Shown here: piece after piece, positions 17,167-25,928 of the stretch | Numbering within the stretch: the stretch's first letter is position 1 | Layout: each line of letters begins with the position of its first letter | DNA from: Synergistaceae bacterium | Lineage (GTDB): Bacteria; Synergistota; Synergistia; Synergistales; Synergistaceae | Direction of reading: 5' to 3' | DNA length: 58,797 nucleotides | Assembly (NCBI GenBank): GCA_031273805.1 | Contig: JAISRE010000049.1 | Coordinates: 1-58,797 of the forward strand | The notes under the pieces: model-generated | Seen by the model: only the letters and a program-made list of their open reading frames with translations | The model's database searches: none | What the model was told of the DNA's origin: nothing | Program-made: the position numbers and the translations under genes

Positions 17167-18036
17167 TTAATTCTTCTGCATCTCAAAGATGAGGACCGTG
17201 TTTCCTATGGCGTCGACCCTTCCAGAGTCGAGGTCGTATACGATGTTCTCGGAGCTCAAATTACGTCCGGCCTGAGTTATCGTTGTATTCCCCGATACCA
17301 CCAATGTTCCCCGAGCCACTGAAAATATTCCCTTGTCCCCAGTCACCTTCGTAACGGCTCCCCCGCTGTCCGGCATAGTTATGGCTACCTGTCCATCCGC
17401 TACCAGTTCCACAACTTCGCCGACATTGATTACCCCCTCAGCTTTAGCGGCGGATAGTGTTATCCGCCTTTTTATGTCGGTATAATTTCTTATATTTTCG
17501 GCGAAGAACGTTTCTTGATTCCTTGATATTTTGTCTGCATCGAGCGAATAAGTCTCGAACTCGCCCACAACGTTTCCAGATGCTGAGTAGTTCTCGCTCC
17601 CCATGCTCCAAATTACTGTCTCCGCAGCCAAACGCTCACCCGCGTTCGACAACTTGACTCCTCCTGAAGCAGTTATAGTTTTATTTTTTGACTTATCAGT
17701 CCCGTTTGCGGTCTCTTGAAGCTTGATGGAGTCACATGTTATATCCAAAGACCTGCCGTCCAAATTATGGAAAAAGCCTTTGACATTTCCGCGCATTTCA
17801 AAATTGCCATCGCTGACCGCTCCGAGTCCCCAGTCTCCGAAAATTTCACCGTCAGGTCCCTTAAAGCGAACATTACCGGATGCAGTTATCACTCCCTCTG
17901 ACGGAGAGTATTTCATCGAGTCGGCCTCAAGCGTGGCTGTATTCGCACACAACGCACGTAAAACAAAAGCCGGCATAAAAAATACAGTCAGCATACACAT
18001 AAATACAGCTGCCAGAGATTTCCTCATATCATTCAC
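17167..18036 (-). CDS. lptA: LptA/OstA-like periplasmic LPS transport protein
   Basis: A signal peptide (SLAAVFMCMLTVFFMPAFVLRALCA) precedes repeated OstA-type beta-jelly-roll strands: TLEADSMKYSPSEGVITASG, KTITASGGVKLSNAGERL, SENYSASGNVVGE and TLVVSGNTTITQAGR. LptA bridges the periplasm for LPS. At 289 residues it is longer than the E. coli protein, closer to LptC-A-like architectures of other diderms. The GTG at 18036 lies 8 bases after GGAGGTG. It is first in the lptA-lptB-murJ-unknown run. Confidence 0.85.
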   Translation of the reverse strand: MNDMRKSLAAVFMCMLTVFFMPAFVLRALCANTATLEADSMKYSPSEGVITASGNVRFKGPDGEIFGDWGLGAVSDGNFEMRGNVKGFFHNLDGRSLDITCDSIKLQETANGTDKSKNKTITASGGVKLSNAGERLAAETVIWSMGSENYSASGNVVGEFETYSLDADKISRNQETFFAENIRNYTDIKRRITLSAAKAEGVINVGEVVELVADGQVAITMPDSGGAVTKVTGDKGIFSVARGTLVVSGNTTITQAGRNLSSENIVYDLDSGRVDAIGNTVLIFEMQKN

Positions 18037-18078
18037 AAATTGGACACCTCCGACGATAAAAAAATGACCTCATAACCA

Positions 18079-18176
18079 ACCTCAACTCATGCGCCCGTGA
18101 AGGGCGCAACAGGCGCCGCAAAACTTAATGAGATTATATCACGATGTTCCAACTCACGCGCCCGTGAAGGGCGCTA
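18079..18176. CRISPR. Two-repeat CRISPR-like relic, type I-C style repeat
   Basis: Two near-identical units, AACTCATGCGCCCGTGAAGG and AACTCACGCGCCCGTGAAGG (each followed by GCGCWAC), lie 66 bases apart, which equals a 32-base repeat plus a 34-base spacer. The internal GCGCCC-GTGAA-GGGCGC palindrome and the overall form resemble type I-C repeats read backwards. There are no cas genes nearby. With only two degenerate units it may instead be a REP-type pair, so I keep the confidence modest. Confidence 0.45.
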
Positions 18177-18811
18177 CGGAACCCACCAAGAAGATATTGA
18201 GCACGATGCAAGGGCCGCAGGATTTTATATCGGTTCTTTGCCAATGTATTCGATCAACGCTCAACCAGAACAAAAATCTATGGGTGAAAGAAGCAAAGCA
18301 GGCCGGTGGAATACCCCACCTGCTTTTTGTGAAATTACGCATAAATACCGATTTTTTAACGGAGATTTATGCTTATCCGAAAATACCGGAAATGTTACAT
18401 ATACTATATGGTAGAGAGATATAAAACAGAATAAAAAATCATGACTATCAAGTTTACTCAAGCAGTGGCTTGTGTTATGCGAGCGAACGTAGCGAACGAC
18501 GCTCGAGGTGATGTCGGGCGAGGAAAATAAGGGTATGGATGCCCGTATTTTCAGTTCGTTCGCGAAGTAAGCCGCATGGCACAAGGTACTAGGCCGGTTA
18601 CATGACGCAACTTTATAGTCATATAAAAAATTGAACTAAACAGGCTCCCGGCGAGCGAGAACTAAAAAGCCCGTCGGGAGCCTATTCATGTTAAGCCTCC
18701 GGAATCTATTCCGGGGTTGCGCGCAGCGGGCAAGTTCCAATGGATCGTTCCGAATGGACCATATGTCGGACACGGCAAGCAGACAGGGAAACCAGAAGGG
18801 AGAGTGCGGGA
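18177..18811. other. Non-coding stretch with palindromes, no supported gene
   Basis: About 630 bases downstream of the CRISPR-like relic hold only short overlapping reading frames without recognisable content. There is an inverted repeat AGGCTCCCGGCG/CGTCGGGAGCCT (18642-18653, 18672-18683), whose minus-strand reading is followed by a T-rich tract, so it may end minus-strand transcription. Another hairpin is AATAAGGGTATGGATGCCCGTATTTT near 18526. Base composition shifts several times. I read it as decayed accessory DNA. Confidence 0.4.
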
Positions 18812-19387
18812 ATGGCTATAGCAGAGTTTTGCGCAATGTTTGAGGCAGAGGATGAGGAAAAATTCGAAAAATCATTCAGCGAACCGATAAAACCAGACAA
18901 AAAAACCGTTTACTCGGACGATGGCGAAGATGATCAGAGGAGTTGTATTCGAATCACGTGCCCGAAGTGCGGGGAGCGGATTTACCTCGTTAAGCACAAT
19001 GGGGGGACATTATACTGCGACGAACTCGGAAATGGCTGGCCAAAACATGCTTGTTATGACTATGGTCGGGCTGCTCCAAAAAAACATTCGGCAGAAAATA
19101 GAAAACTCCTCTCTTTTAGAGGACATGACAACGACCAAGCTAAGGCCGTCAAAATCGGCGACACAGTCCAGTTTCTAATACTTGAATCGGACGGGCGGAA
19201 TATCGAACGAACTCTCGTCGAAACCATAACGCAATCCAAGAAAGATCAGACGCTTTCTAAAGACAGCCCGATTGGGCGGGCAATATTGGGGCGTAAAGCA
19301 GGCGAGACAATAGAGTATGTTTCCGGGAAAACTCCACGCAAGGTTAAGATAATTGAAATAATGCAGCCCGCAAAAAATTCGCGATAA
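18812..19387 (+). CDS. Zinc-ribbon protein with a GreA/GreB-type C-terminal domain
   Basis: A short acidic N terminus is followed by a CPKCGERIY...YCDELGNGWPKHAC pattern that looks like a zinc ribbon (about residues 50-85), and then by a stretch that reads like the C-terminal FKBP-like domain of GreA/GreB: VKIGDTVQFLILESDG, then SKDSPIGRAILGRKAGETIEY with the conserved SPIG-A-LG-K-G-E pattern. The N-terminal coiled coil that enters the RNA polymerase channel in GreA is absent. I infer an RNA polymerase secondary-channel or surface binder of unknown role, possibly of mobile-element origin. The ATG at 18812 follows AAGGGAG at 9 bases; upstream codons to 18740 lack support. Confidence 0.65.
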   Translation: MAIAEFCAMFEAEDEEKFEKSFSEPIKPDKKTVYSDDGEDDQRSCIRITCPKCGERIYLVKHNGGTLYCDELGNGWPKHACYDYGRAAPKKHSAENRKLLSFRGHDNDQAKAVKIGDTVQFLILESDGRNIERTLVETITQSKKDQTLSKDSPIGRAILGRKAGETIEYVSGKTPRKVKIIEIMQPAKNSR

Positions 19388-19566
19388 AAGATTTTGGCGT
19401 GCGCCTGACACTGGCGCACTTAAGCCGTAATAACACTTAAAACTTCCCATCGGACGCATCGCTTTTTATCGACTGGAAAAGCCGCAGAGTAAATTTTGGG
19501 GCAAAAACACGCAATGGTTTGCGGGAAGCATCAATGCGATAAATGAAAGAAGGGAGGCGGTCGGGA

Positions 19567-19644
19567 ATGAACAGAATATACCCTGCATTGAAGCCCCCGA
19601 GGGCGCGTTTGACTAATATGAGCTTGGGAAGGGCGGGACGATAA
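19567..19644 (+). CDS. Possible 25-residue leader peptide or coupling ORF
   Basis: An ATG at 19567, preceded by AGGGAGG at about 9 bases, opens a 25-codon frame with a basic product (MNRIYPALKPPRARLTN...). Its TAA shares a base with the ATG of the next gene (TAATG), a typical coupling arrangement. An in-frame ATG at 19543 would add eight codons. The product is not recognised, and the frame may simply serve translation of the following gene. Confidence 0.35.
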   Translation: MNRIYPALKPPRARLTNMSLGRAGR

Positions 19645-19961
19645 TGGCTAAGATGTATCCTTATTGGGGATTGCCTGATGACGACTGGACAGTGGACACG
19701 GATGGGTTTATGAAATGGGTTGAAAATCAGATGTGGCTCGCCGTCCGCGTCACCAATTGGAAAACACGATGGCACGACTTCCGCGTGTGGAAGAAAGAAA
19801 AGGACATAACGGAGGACGCCGGAGTCGAGGGCATAGCGTGGAAAGCGTACATAGCGTGGAGGGAAGAGCACATGGATCCCGAAATTAAAAAGAATCTAAC
19901 CAGAGTGTTCATTGAGTATGGAGGCGACATAGCATGGGTCTTAGAGCAGATAGTCAAATAA
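19644..19961 (+). CDS. Hypothetical protein, Trp-rich, 105 residues
   Basis: I do not recognise this protein. It is notable for its Trp content (ten or more in 105 residues, for example YWGLPDDDW, KWVENQMW, KTRWHDFRVWKK) and looks soluble and helical. Its start overlaps the preceding small frame by one base. Together with the GreA-like gene it occupies a small accessory segment between the CRISPR-like relic and birA, and phage or plasmid ancestry is possible. Confidence 0.5.
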   Translation: MAKMYPYWGLPDDDWTVDTDGFMKWVENQMWLAVRVTNWKTRWHDFRVWKKEKDITEDAGVEGIAWKAYIAWREEHMDPEIKKNLTRVFIEYGGDIAWVLEQIVK

Positions 19962-20151
19962 ATTTACAGGCAAGATATAGGAAACGCGTTTTGCGCTGAC
20001 AGTCAATGGAGTGATGAACTAAGTGAAGCGAACACATTACAAGGGTACGTGGTATTTCATAAACCGAGTACATACGTGAAATCACTGTTATTTTGTTATA
20101 ATCCACCGATAAGCGCGCACGGCAAAACCAGTGCCCGGGAGGAGTATCACC

Positions 20152-20979
20152 ATGTCAGACACAATTTCCCACATAGATTGGGAGAGCTCGAAAAAATTTC
20201 TGCGCGGGATTGGATTAGGGACCTCCATACACTCCGCGCCTCAGATGCCATCGACCCAGGCGTCAGCAAAGGAGGCCGCTCGCCTCGGCGCTCCGCACGG
20301 GGCAGTATTTGTGACGGACTATCAGAGCGACGGCAGAGGAAGGCGAGACCGCGCGTGGCACTCCATTCCACGTGTCGACCTGACGTTTTCAACGATCTTC
20401 AGGCTCGACGTTGCAACCAGGCACGCGCACCTGTTGAATTTGGCCGCAGCGCTGGCTGTTGCAGCCGCGCTCGAAAAAAATTTCACCGGCTCGCGGGACC
20501 GCGTTAACATAAAGTGGCCCAATGACGTCCTCGTGGACTCCAATAAGATATGCGGAATAATCTGCGAGGGCTCCGGAACAGTCGAACATCTGGACTACGC
20601 CGTGCTGGGCATAGGGCTCAACGTCAACAGGACGGAGGAGAATCTGCCGACGCCGGATTCTCCAGACAGACCGCGCGCCACGTCCACACTGGTATCGTTC
20701 GGCAAAAAATTAAACCTGCCCTCCATTCTGGCGGATGTCTTAGCCGAACTCGACATATTATCGGCTATGATAACGACTGACGACGGAAGGAGACAGCTTG
20801 TGGATGAATACAGGACCAGGTGCTCCACGATCGGAAAGAGAGTCAGGGTAATATCCGACGACGGGGAGACTTTCGGCGAGGCCGCAGGCATAACTGACGA
20901 TGGAGAGCTGCTCCTAGACATCGGCGGAGAGATTGTAGTATTCGATGCCGCCGACGTAGTTCACGCCCGAGTACAATAA
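20152..20979 (+). CDS. birA: Biotin--[acetyl-CoA-carboxylase] ligase, without DNA-binding domain
   Basis: The biotinyl-AMP loop SDGRGRRDRAWHS (GRGRxxRxW) and the KWPNDVLVDSNKICGII lysine motif identify a BirA-type ligase of 275 residues, with a C-terminal SH3-like part (GITDDGELLLDIGGE). The N-terminal helix-turn-helix of regulatory BirA is absent, so this is a class I ligase that only biotinylates carrier proteins. The ATG at 20152 has GGAGGAG upstream; seven earlier codons lack support. A TATAAT (20097-20102) lies about 50 bases before. Confidence 0.92.
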   Translation: MSDTISHIDWESSKKFLRGIGLGTSIHSAPQMPSTQASAKEAARLGAPHGAVFVTDYQSDGRGRRDRAWHSIPRVDLTFSTIFRLDVATRHAHLLNLAAALAVAAALEKNFTGSRDRVNIKWPNDVLVDSNKICGIICEGSGTVEHLDYAVLGIGLNVNRTEENLPTPDSPDRPRATSTLVSFGKKLNLPSILADVLAELDILSAMITTDDGRRQLVDEYRTRCSTIGKRVRVISDDGETFGEAAGITDDGELLLDIGGEIVVFDAADVVHARVQ

Positions 20980-20991
20980 TACTTTAAGGCT

Positions 20992-21020
20992 TTGACAATA
21001 TCCCCGGCGATCTGTATAGT
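20992..21020 (+). promoter_or_regulatory. Near-consensus sigma-70 promoter of the polyamine operon
   Basis: TTGACA (20992-20997), a 17-base spacer and TATAGT (21015-21020) stand 54 bases before the speD start. The -35 box is perfect and the -10 box differs at one position, suggesting strong housekeeping transcription. Confidence 0.8.
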
Positions 21021-21073
21021 TATTCAGTCAGTCTCAAGGGACGGGCCAGACTAGGAAGGGACGTGAGATAGGG

Positions 21074-21904
21074 TTGAAAGAGAAGATCCAGCTTTACGGG
21101 TTCAACAATCTTACTAAAACGTTGAGCTTCAACATTTACGACATATGTTATGCGAAGACGGATCGGGAAAAAAAGGACTATATAGCGTATATCGACGAGC
21201 AATACAACTCAGACAGATTGACCAAAATCCTGCGCGGGGTCACCGACATAATCGGGGCGTGCGTTCTCAACATATCCAAGCAGGACTACGACCCGCAGGG
21301 GGCGAGTGTTACCATCCTCATTTCCGAGGACCTGGTTCCACCCGATCAGATAGATGTATCGTGTAATCAGGGAGACAGGGCGCGGCAGCTTCTGGGGTGT
21401 TCCGACGACTATATACCCCGCGAGACGGTCCTGGCTCATCTTGACAAAAGTCACGTCACGGTCCACACATATCCCGAATTTCACCCAAACAACAACATAA
21501 GCTCATTCAGAGTTGACATAGACGTATCCACATGCGGCAAGATCTCCCCTCTGAACGCGCTCAATCACCTGATAGATTCGTTCGACTCCGACATAATAAC
21601 CATGGACTATCGCATACGCGGCTTTACTCGCGATGTGGACGGCAAGAAGTACTACAAGGACCATGAGATAAACTCCATACAGAAGTACATAGACAGCGAC
21701 ACTCTGACGCGTTACGACGCCATAGACATAAACGTCTATCAGTCGAACATATTCCACACGAAGATGATCCTGAAGGAGATATCGCTTGGAGACTACCTCT
21801 TCAACGTGGATCCGAGAGAACTGTCGCCTGAGGTCCGGCTGTCCTTGAAGGACCAGATAAACAAGGAGATGCTGGAGATATACTACGGCATGAACATGTA
21901 CTGA
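21074..21904 (+). CDS. speD: S-adenosylmethionine decarboxylase proenzyme
   Basis: The 276-residue protein is of the E. coli SpeD type. The self-cleavage site is visible in [19 protein letters not shown], where Ser is converted to the pyruvoyl cofactor, and [15 protein letters not shown] and [11 protein letters not shown] are family blocks. It makes decarboxylated SAM, the aminopropyl donor for SpeE. The start is TTG at 21074 with AGGAAGGGACG about 12 bases before. It heads the speD-speA-speE-speB operon, one base from the next gene. Confidence 0.93.
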   Translation: MKEKIQLYGFNNLTKTLSFNIYDICYAKTDREKKDYIAYIDEQYNSDRLTKILRGVTDIIGACVLNISKQDYDPQGASVTILISEDLVPPDQIDVSCNQGDRARQLLGCSDDYIPRETVLAHLDKSHVTVHTYPEFHPNNNISSFRVDIDVSTCGKISPLNALNHLIDSFDSDIITMDYRIRGFTRDVDGKKYYKDHEINSIQKYIDSDTLTRYDAIDINVYQSNIFHTKMILKEISLGDYLFNVDPRELSPEVRLSLKDQINKEMLEIYYGMNMY

Positions 21905-21905
21905 C

Positions 21906-23375
21906 ATGAGCGGAAAAAAAATAGGCCTGTCACAGAATACGGCCCCGCTCCACGACGCTCTGGCGGCCTACAGGACAAACCGCATAGTGCCGTTTGACGT
22001 GCCCGGCCACAAGCAGGGTCGCGGTACCCCGGAGCTGACGGCATTTCTGGGCCGTGACTGCATGTCGGTGGACGTAAACTCCATGAAGCCGCTGGACAAC
22101 CTCTCCCACCCGACGTCAGTGATACGCGACGCGGAATCCCTGGCTGCGGAGGCGTTCGGAGCGGACGCGGCGTTTTTGATGGTAGGCGGCACTACTTCGG
22201 CGGTTCAGGCGATGATCATGAGCGTATGTCACGCCGGGGACTCCATAATAATACCGCGCAACGTCCACAAATCAGCCATAAACGCGCTCATACTCAGCGG
22301 CATCAGGCCTATATACGTCGACCCCGGCATCCACGCCCGTCTCGGAATATCTCTGGGCATGGACGCTGATGACGTGGCTGGCGCCATCGAGGCAAACCCT
22401 GACGCGAAGGCGGTTTTTATCAACAACCCGACCTATTACGGCATATGCCCTGACCTCGAAAAGATAGTGGATATGGCGCACAAGGCCGGAATGGCGGCGC
22501 TTGTAGACGAGGCGCACGGCACTCACTTCTACTTCGGCGAGGGATTGCCGCCAAGCGCGATGTCAGTCGGCGCGGATATGTCATCTGTGAGCATGCACAA
22601 AACAGGAGGCTCACTCACGCAGAGCTCCTTGCTCGTCATGAAGAGCGCACTCGTAGAGCCGGACTACGTCCGGACGATAATAAACCTGACGCAGACGACA
22701 AGCGCGTCGTATCTGCTCATGAGCTCGATAGACATAGCGCGCAAACACCTGGCCACTGAGGGCAGTGAGATATTCCGCAGGGTCCTGGAGCTGGCCGAGT
22801 ACGCTCGATCAGAGATAAACGGGATTGGCGGCTATTACGCCTTCAGCGGTGAGATAGTGAACGGGCGCGACATAGCGGCGTTCGACGCGACTAAGCTGTC
22901 AGTTCATACGCTGAAGATAGGACTCGCCGGAGTAGAGGTCTACGACATACTGCGTGACGACTACGGGATACAGATAGAGTTCGGGGACATGGGCAACTTG
23001 CTCGCAATAATTTCCGTGGGCGACACCCATTACAACATAGAGCGGCTGGTATCGTCGCTCGCGGAGATAAAGCGGCTCCACTCCAAGGAGGGACTTGACC
23101 TGTGGGATCACGAGTACATACCCCCTGTCGTCAGGCTCTCCCCGCAGGAGGCGTTTTACGCCCCGCGAAGACCAGTTCCGATTAAAGAGAGCTCGGGCGA
23201 AATATCGTCGGAGTTCGTGATGTGCTATCCTCCCGGGATCCCTATACTGGCGCCGGGAGAGTTGATAACGGAGGACGCCCTTGGCTACATACTCTACGCA
23301 AAGAGTAAGGGAAGCCTAGTAATGGGTCCTCAGGATATGACACTGCAAAACATACAAGTTGTGAGTTCGAATTAG
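21906..23375 (+). CDS. speA: Arginine decarboxylase of the Orn/Lys/Arg decarboxylase family
   Basis: This fold type I PLP enzyme shows PFDVPGHKQGRG at the N terminus, VGGTTSAVQAMIMSV, LVDEAHGTHFYFGE (the PLP-ring Asp and His) and SVSMHKTGGSLTQSS with the Schiff-base Lys. At 489 residues it is the short biosynthetic form, as in Bacillus SpeA. The family also includes lysine and ornithine decarboxylases; I call arginine because agmatinase follows in the same operon, which completes arginine to agmatine to putrescine. Confidence 0.85.
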   Translation: MSGKKIGLSQNTAPLHDALAAYRTNRIVPFDVPGHKQGRGTPELTAFLGRDCMSVDVNSMKPLDNLSHPTSVIRDAESLAAEAFGADAAFLMVGGTTSAVQAMIMSVCHAGDSIIIPRNVHKSAINALILSGIRPIYVDPGIHARLGISLGMDADDVAGAIEANPDAKAVFINNPTYYGICPDLEKIVDMAHKAGMAALVDEAHGTHFYFGEGLPPSAMSVGADMSSVSMHKTGGSLTQSSLLVMKSALVEPDYVRTIINLTQTTSASYLLMSSIDIARKHLATEGSEIFRRVLELAEYARSEINGIGGYYAFSGEIVNGRDIAAFDATKLSVHTLKIGLAGVEVYDILRDDYGIQIEFGDMGNLLAIISVGDTHYNIERLVSSLAEIKRLHSKEGLDLWDHEYIPPVVRLSPQEAFYAPRRPVPIKESSGEISSEFVMCYPPGIPILAPGELITEDALGYILYAKSKGSLVMGPQDMTLQNIQVVSSN

Positions 23376-23387
23376 GGGGAACACGAC

Positions 23388-24239
23388 ATGGAGCTCTGGT
23401 ATACTGAAGAACACACGCCTGCCGTACGTTTTTCAATAAAGGTGAGAGAGCAGCTGCTCTGCAAAAAAAGCCCATTTCAGCAGATAGACATCTTCGACTC
23501 CGCCGAGTTCGGAAAATTTCTCACGCTCGACGGGCTCATGATGGTAACAGAGTATGACGAATTCATCTATCACGACATGATCGTGCACGTTCCAATGGCG
23601 ACCAACCCTTCGATCAAGAGGGTGCTCGTCATTGGAGGCGGCGACGGCGGCACCGTGCGCGAGCTCACGAGATACGACGGCATAGAGCGCATCGACATGG
23701 TGGACATCGACGAGATGGTCGTCGACGCGTGCAGGGAACACATGCAAATAACGTCGTGCAAGCTCGGCGACAAGAGGGTCAACCTGTACTTCGAGGATGG
23801 GCTGAAGTTCGTCAGAAGGTACGAGAGCGCCTATGATCTCATCATAGTCGACTCCACCGACCCCTTTGGCCCAGGGGAGGGGCTCTTCACGAGGGAGTTT
23901 TACGGAAACTGCTTCAACGCGCTGTCGCCGGACGGCATACTCGTCAATCAACACGAGAACCCCTACTATGAATCGTACTCCACCGCGATGAAAAGGGCCC
24001 ACCGCAGGATACGGGAGCTCTTCCCAGTCTGCAGGGTGTATCAGGCGCATATACCGACATACCCGTCCGGACACTGGCTCTTCGGGTTTGCGTCCAAAAA
24101 ACACGACCCGATAAGGGATCTGGACGCTCCCGCGTGGAACGGACTGGGAATCGAGACTCGTTATTACAACACGGATCTGCACGTGGGCGCGTTCATGCTC
24201 CCGAATTATGTAAAAAAAGCGCTCGAACGGGACGACTGA
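23388..24239 (+). CDS. speE: Spermidine synthase
   Basis: The protein transfers an aminopropyl group from decarboxylated SAM to putrescine. It has the family start ELWYTEEHTPAVRFSIKV, the nucleotide loop RVLVIGGGDGGTVREL, the acidic VDIDEMVVD that binds the substrate and DLIIVDSTDPFGPGEGLF with the catalytic Asp. The length (283 residues) is normal. It starts 12 bases after speA with GGGGGA upstream and ends one base before speB. Confidence 0.96.
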   Translation: MELWYTEEHTPAVRFSIKVREQLLCKKSPFQQIDIFDSAEFGKFLTLDGLMMVTEYDEFIYHDMIVHVPMATNPSIKRVLVIGGGDGGTVRELTRYDGIERIDMVDIDEMVVDACREHMQITSCKLGDKRVNLYFEDGLKFVRRYESAYDLIIVDSTDPFGPGEGLFTREFYGNCFNALSPDGILVNQHENPYYESYSTAMKRAHRRIRELFPVCRVYQAHIPTYPSGHWLFGFASKKHDPIRDLDAPAWNGLGIETRYYNTDLHVGAFMLPNYVKKALERDD

Positions 24240-24240
24240 C

Positions 24241-25086
24241 ATGGAACTCAATGTACAGACCTTTATAAGCTGTGATTCAAAATATGAGGACGCGAATGTG
24301 GTGCTCTTCGGAGCCCCGTTCGACTCGACGACGTCGTACAGGCCAGGCGCGAGATTCGCCAGCTCTGCGATACGCAGCGAATCCTTCGGCATAGAGACAT
24401 ATAGCCCATACCTCAGAGGCGACATCACAGACTATAAAATCTTCGACGCCGGAGATCTCGACCTGCCCTTCGGCAACGCGGGAAGAGTGCTCGATACAAT
24501 AGAGTCCTTCTGCGGCAAGGTGCACGACGACGATAAGATGCCGGTCATGATAGGCGGCGAACACCTCGTCACCTTCGGAGCTGTCCGGGCGGCGGCGGCG
24601 CGTTATCCCGACCTGGCAATCCTTCACTTCGACGCCCACGCCGACTTGAGACGGGACTACATGGGAGAATTTCTCTCGCACGCCACGGTCATGCGCAGGG
24701 TGTGGGACATCGTCGGGGATGGCAGAATATATCAGTTCGGCATCAGGTCCGGCAGCAGGGAGGAGTTCGAGTGGGCAATGGATCACGTAAGGATGGAGCA
24801 GTTCAACGCGAACAGCATAGACAGCTGCGCTGAGGCCGTAGTATCCCATCCGGTGTATATAACAGTCGACCTCGACGTAATCGACCCGGCTGAATTTCCC
24901 GGAACCGGAACGCCTGAGGCCGGGGGCATGTCGTTTCGCGCGCTCCACGACGCTCTGACCAGTCTGAGAGGACTGGACGTCATAGGCTTTGACCTGTGTG
25001 AGCTCTCGCCTCATTACGACGCTTCCGGCGCGTCTACAGCCCTCGCCTGCAAACTGCTTCGGGAAATGCTGATAGCTTTCTCCTGA
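24241..25086 (+). CDS. speB: Agmatinase
   Basis: This ureohydrolase-family enzyme (281 residues) cleaves agmatine to putrescine and urea. All binuclear manganese motifs are visible: MIGGEHLVTFG, ILHFDAHADLR and VDLDVIDPAEFPGTGTPEAGG. The agmatinase rather than arginase role follows from the operon, which supplies agmatine by SpeA. The ATG lies one base after the speE stop. Confidence 0.93.
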   Translation: MELNVQTFISCDSKYEDANVVLFGAPFDSTTSYRPGARFASSAIRSESFGIETYSPYLRGDITDYKIFDAGDLDLPFGNAGRVLDTIESFCGKVHDDDKMPVMIGGEHLVTFGAVRAAAARYPDLAILHFDAHADLRRDYMGEFLSHATVMRRVWDIVGDGRIYQFGIRSGSREEFEWAMDHVRMEQFNANSIDSCAEAVVSHPVYITVDLDVIDPAEFPGTGTPEAGGMSFRALHDALTSLRGLDVIGFDLCELSPHYDASGASTALACKLLREMLIAFS

Positions 25087-25114
25087 CAGTATGTAGATTG
25101 ACAATTAACCTGAA

Positions 25115-25888
25115 TTGAACGATTTAACAGTATCCCTGCTCCAGATGGCGGCGACGGAATCTGACGCGAAGATCAATATAACACGAGCGAGAGAGATCTT
25201 CCATAATCTTACTGAGATGCCGAATGTGCTCGTGCTGCCAGAATTATGGCCCGGATCGCGCGTATCTCGTGACTCGGCTCTGAGTGCTCGTGAAGCTGTC
25301 TCTGAACTCTGCGCGGAGCATGGGATATATGCGGTGGCGGGAACGATACCCTGGGCGGATGAACGGGGAATATCCAACAGAGCGTGGATATTGGACGACC
25401 TGGGACGTGGATTCGCGTTTTACGACAAGACTCATCTGTCTTCGAAGGACGGAGAGGGCTTGATGTTTGTGTCCGGGAATTCAGCGCGCGTCTTTGAAGC
25501 GTGCGGGGTAACCAGTACCGTTATGACAAGTTACGACGCGCTGTTTCCGGAGTTCCATCGCTCGATATCGCTGTCGGGCGCTAAAATTTTTTTCGTGGTC
25601 TCCAGGTGGAGGTCCGACATGGGCGGCATATGGGAGTCAACGCTTCGCGCAATCGCCGCGTGGAATCAAGTTTTCGTCGCTGCCTGCAACCAGACAGGGG
25701 AATCGGCGAGCGGAAAATTCTTCGGGAACTCCATGGTCGTCTCTCCGTCCGGGGATATTCTTGGACGGCTGGGCGATGAGGAGGGGGCCCTGTCAATTAC
25801 GCTGGACCTCCGTGAAATCAAGAGGATCCGCAGGAATTTATCCATCGAACATGATAGACGTAACGATATTTATACGATATTATCTTGA
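25115..25888 (+). CDS. Nitrilase-fold (carbon-nitrogen hydrolase) protein with Ser in place of the catalytic Cys
   Basis: The nitrilase fold is clear: VLVLPELWPGSR holds the catalytic Glu, FAFYDKTHLSSKDGE the Lys, and the Cys motif, normally C-Y-D-x-R-F-P-E, reads VMTSYDALFPEF. The nucleophile position is therefore Ser. A Cys-to-Ser change generally abolishes amidase activity in this family, so the protein is either catalytically silent or has another role. The TTG start at 25115 has no good ribosome site. It follows speB by 28 bases and may be the last gene of the polyamine operon; related amidases (N-carbamoylputrescine amidase) act in this pathway. Confidence 0.8.
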   Translation: MNDLTVSLLQMAATESDAKINITRAREIFHNLTEMPNVLVLPELWPGSRVSRDSALSAREAVSELCAEHGIYAVAGTIPWADERGISNRAWILDDLGRGFAFYDKTHLSSKDGEGLMFVSGNSARVFEACGVTSTVMTSYDALFPEFHRSISLSGAKIFFVVSRWRSDMGGIWESTLRAIAAWNQVFVAACNQTGESASGKFFGNSMVVSPSGDILGRLGDEEGALSITLDLREIKRIRRNLSIEHDRRNDIYTILS

Positions 25889-25928
25889 CGCTCTCATATT
25901 AATATCTTTGTTAAAAGGGGTTTTTTTC

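Noticed and set aside
18261-18584. A 107-codon minus-strand frame downstream of lptA
   Set aside because: It runs through palindromic, decayed DNA; similar short frames occur in repeat units, and no domain is visible.
23433-24428. A 331-codon minus-strand frame opposite speE and speB
   Set aside because: It mirrors two well-supported genes. Its length comes from the codon bias of the sense strand, and the product has no recognisable motif.
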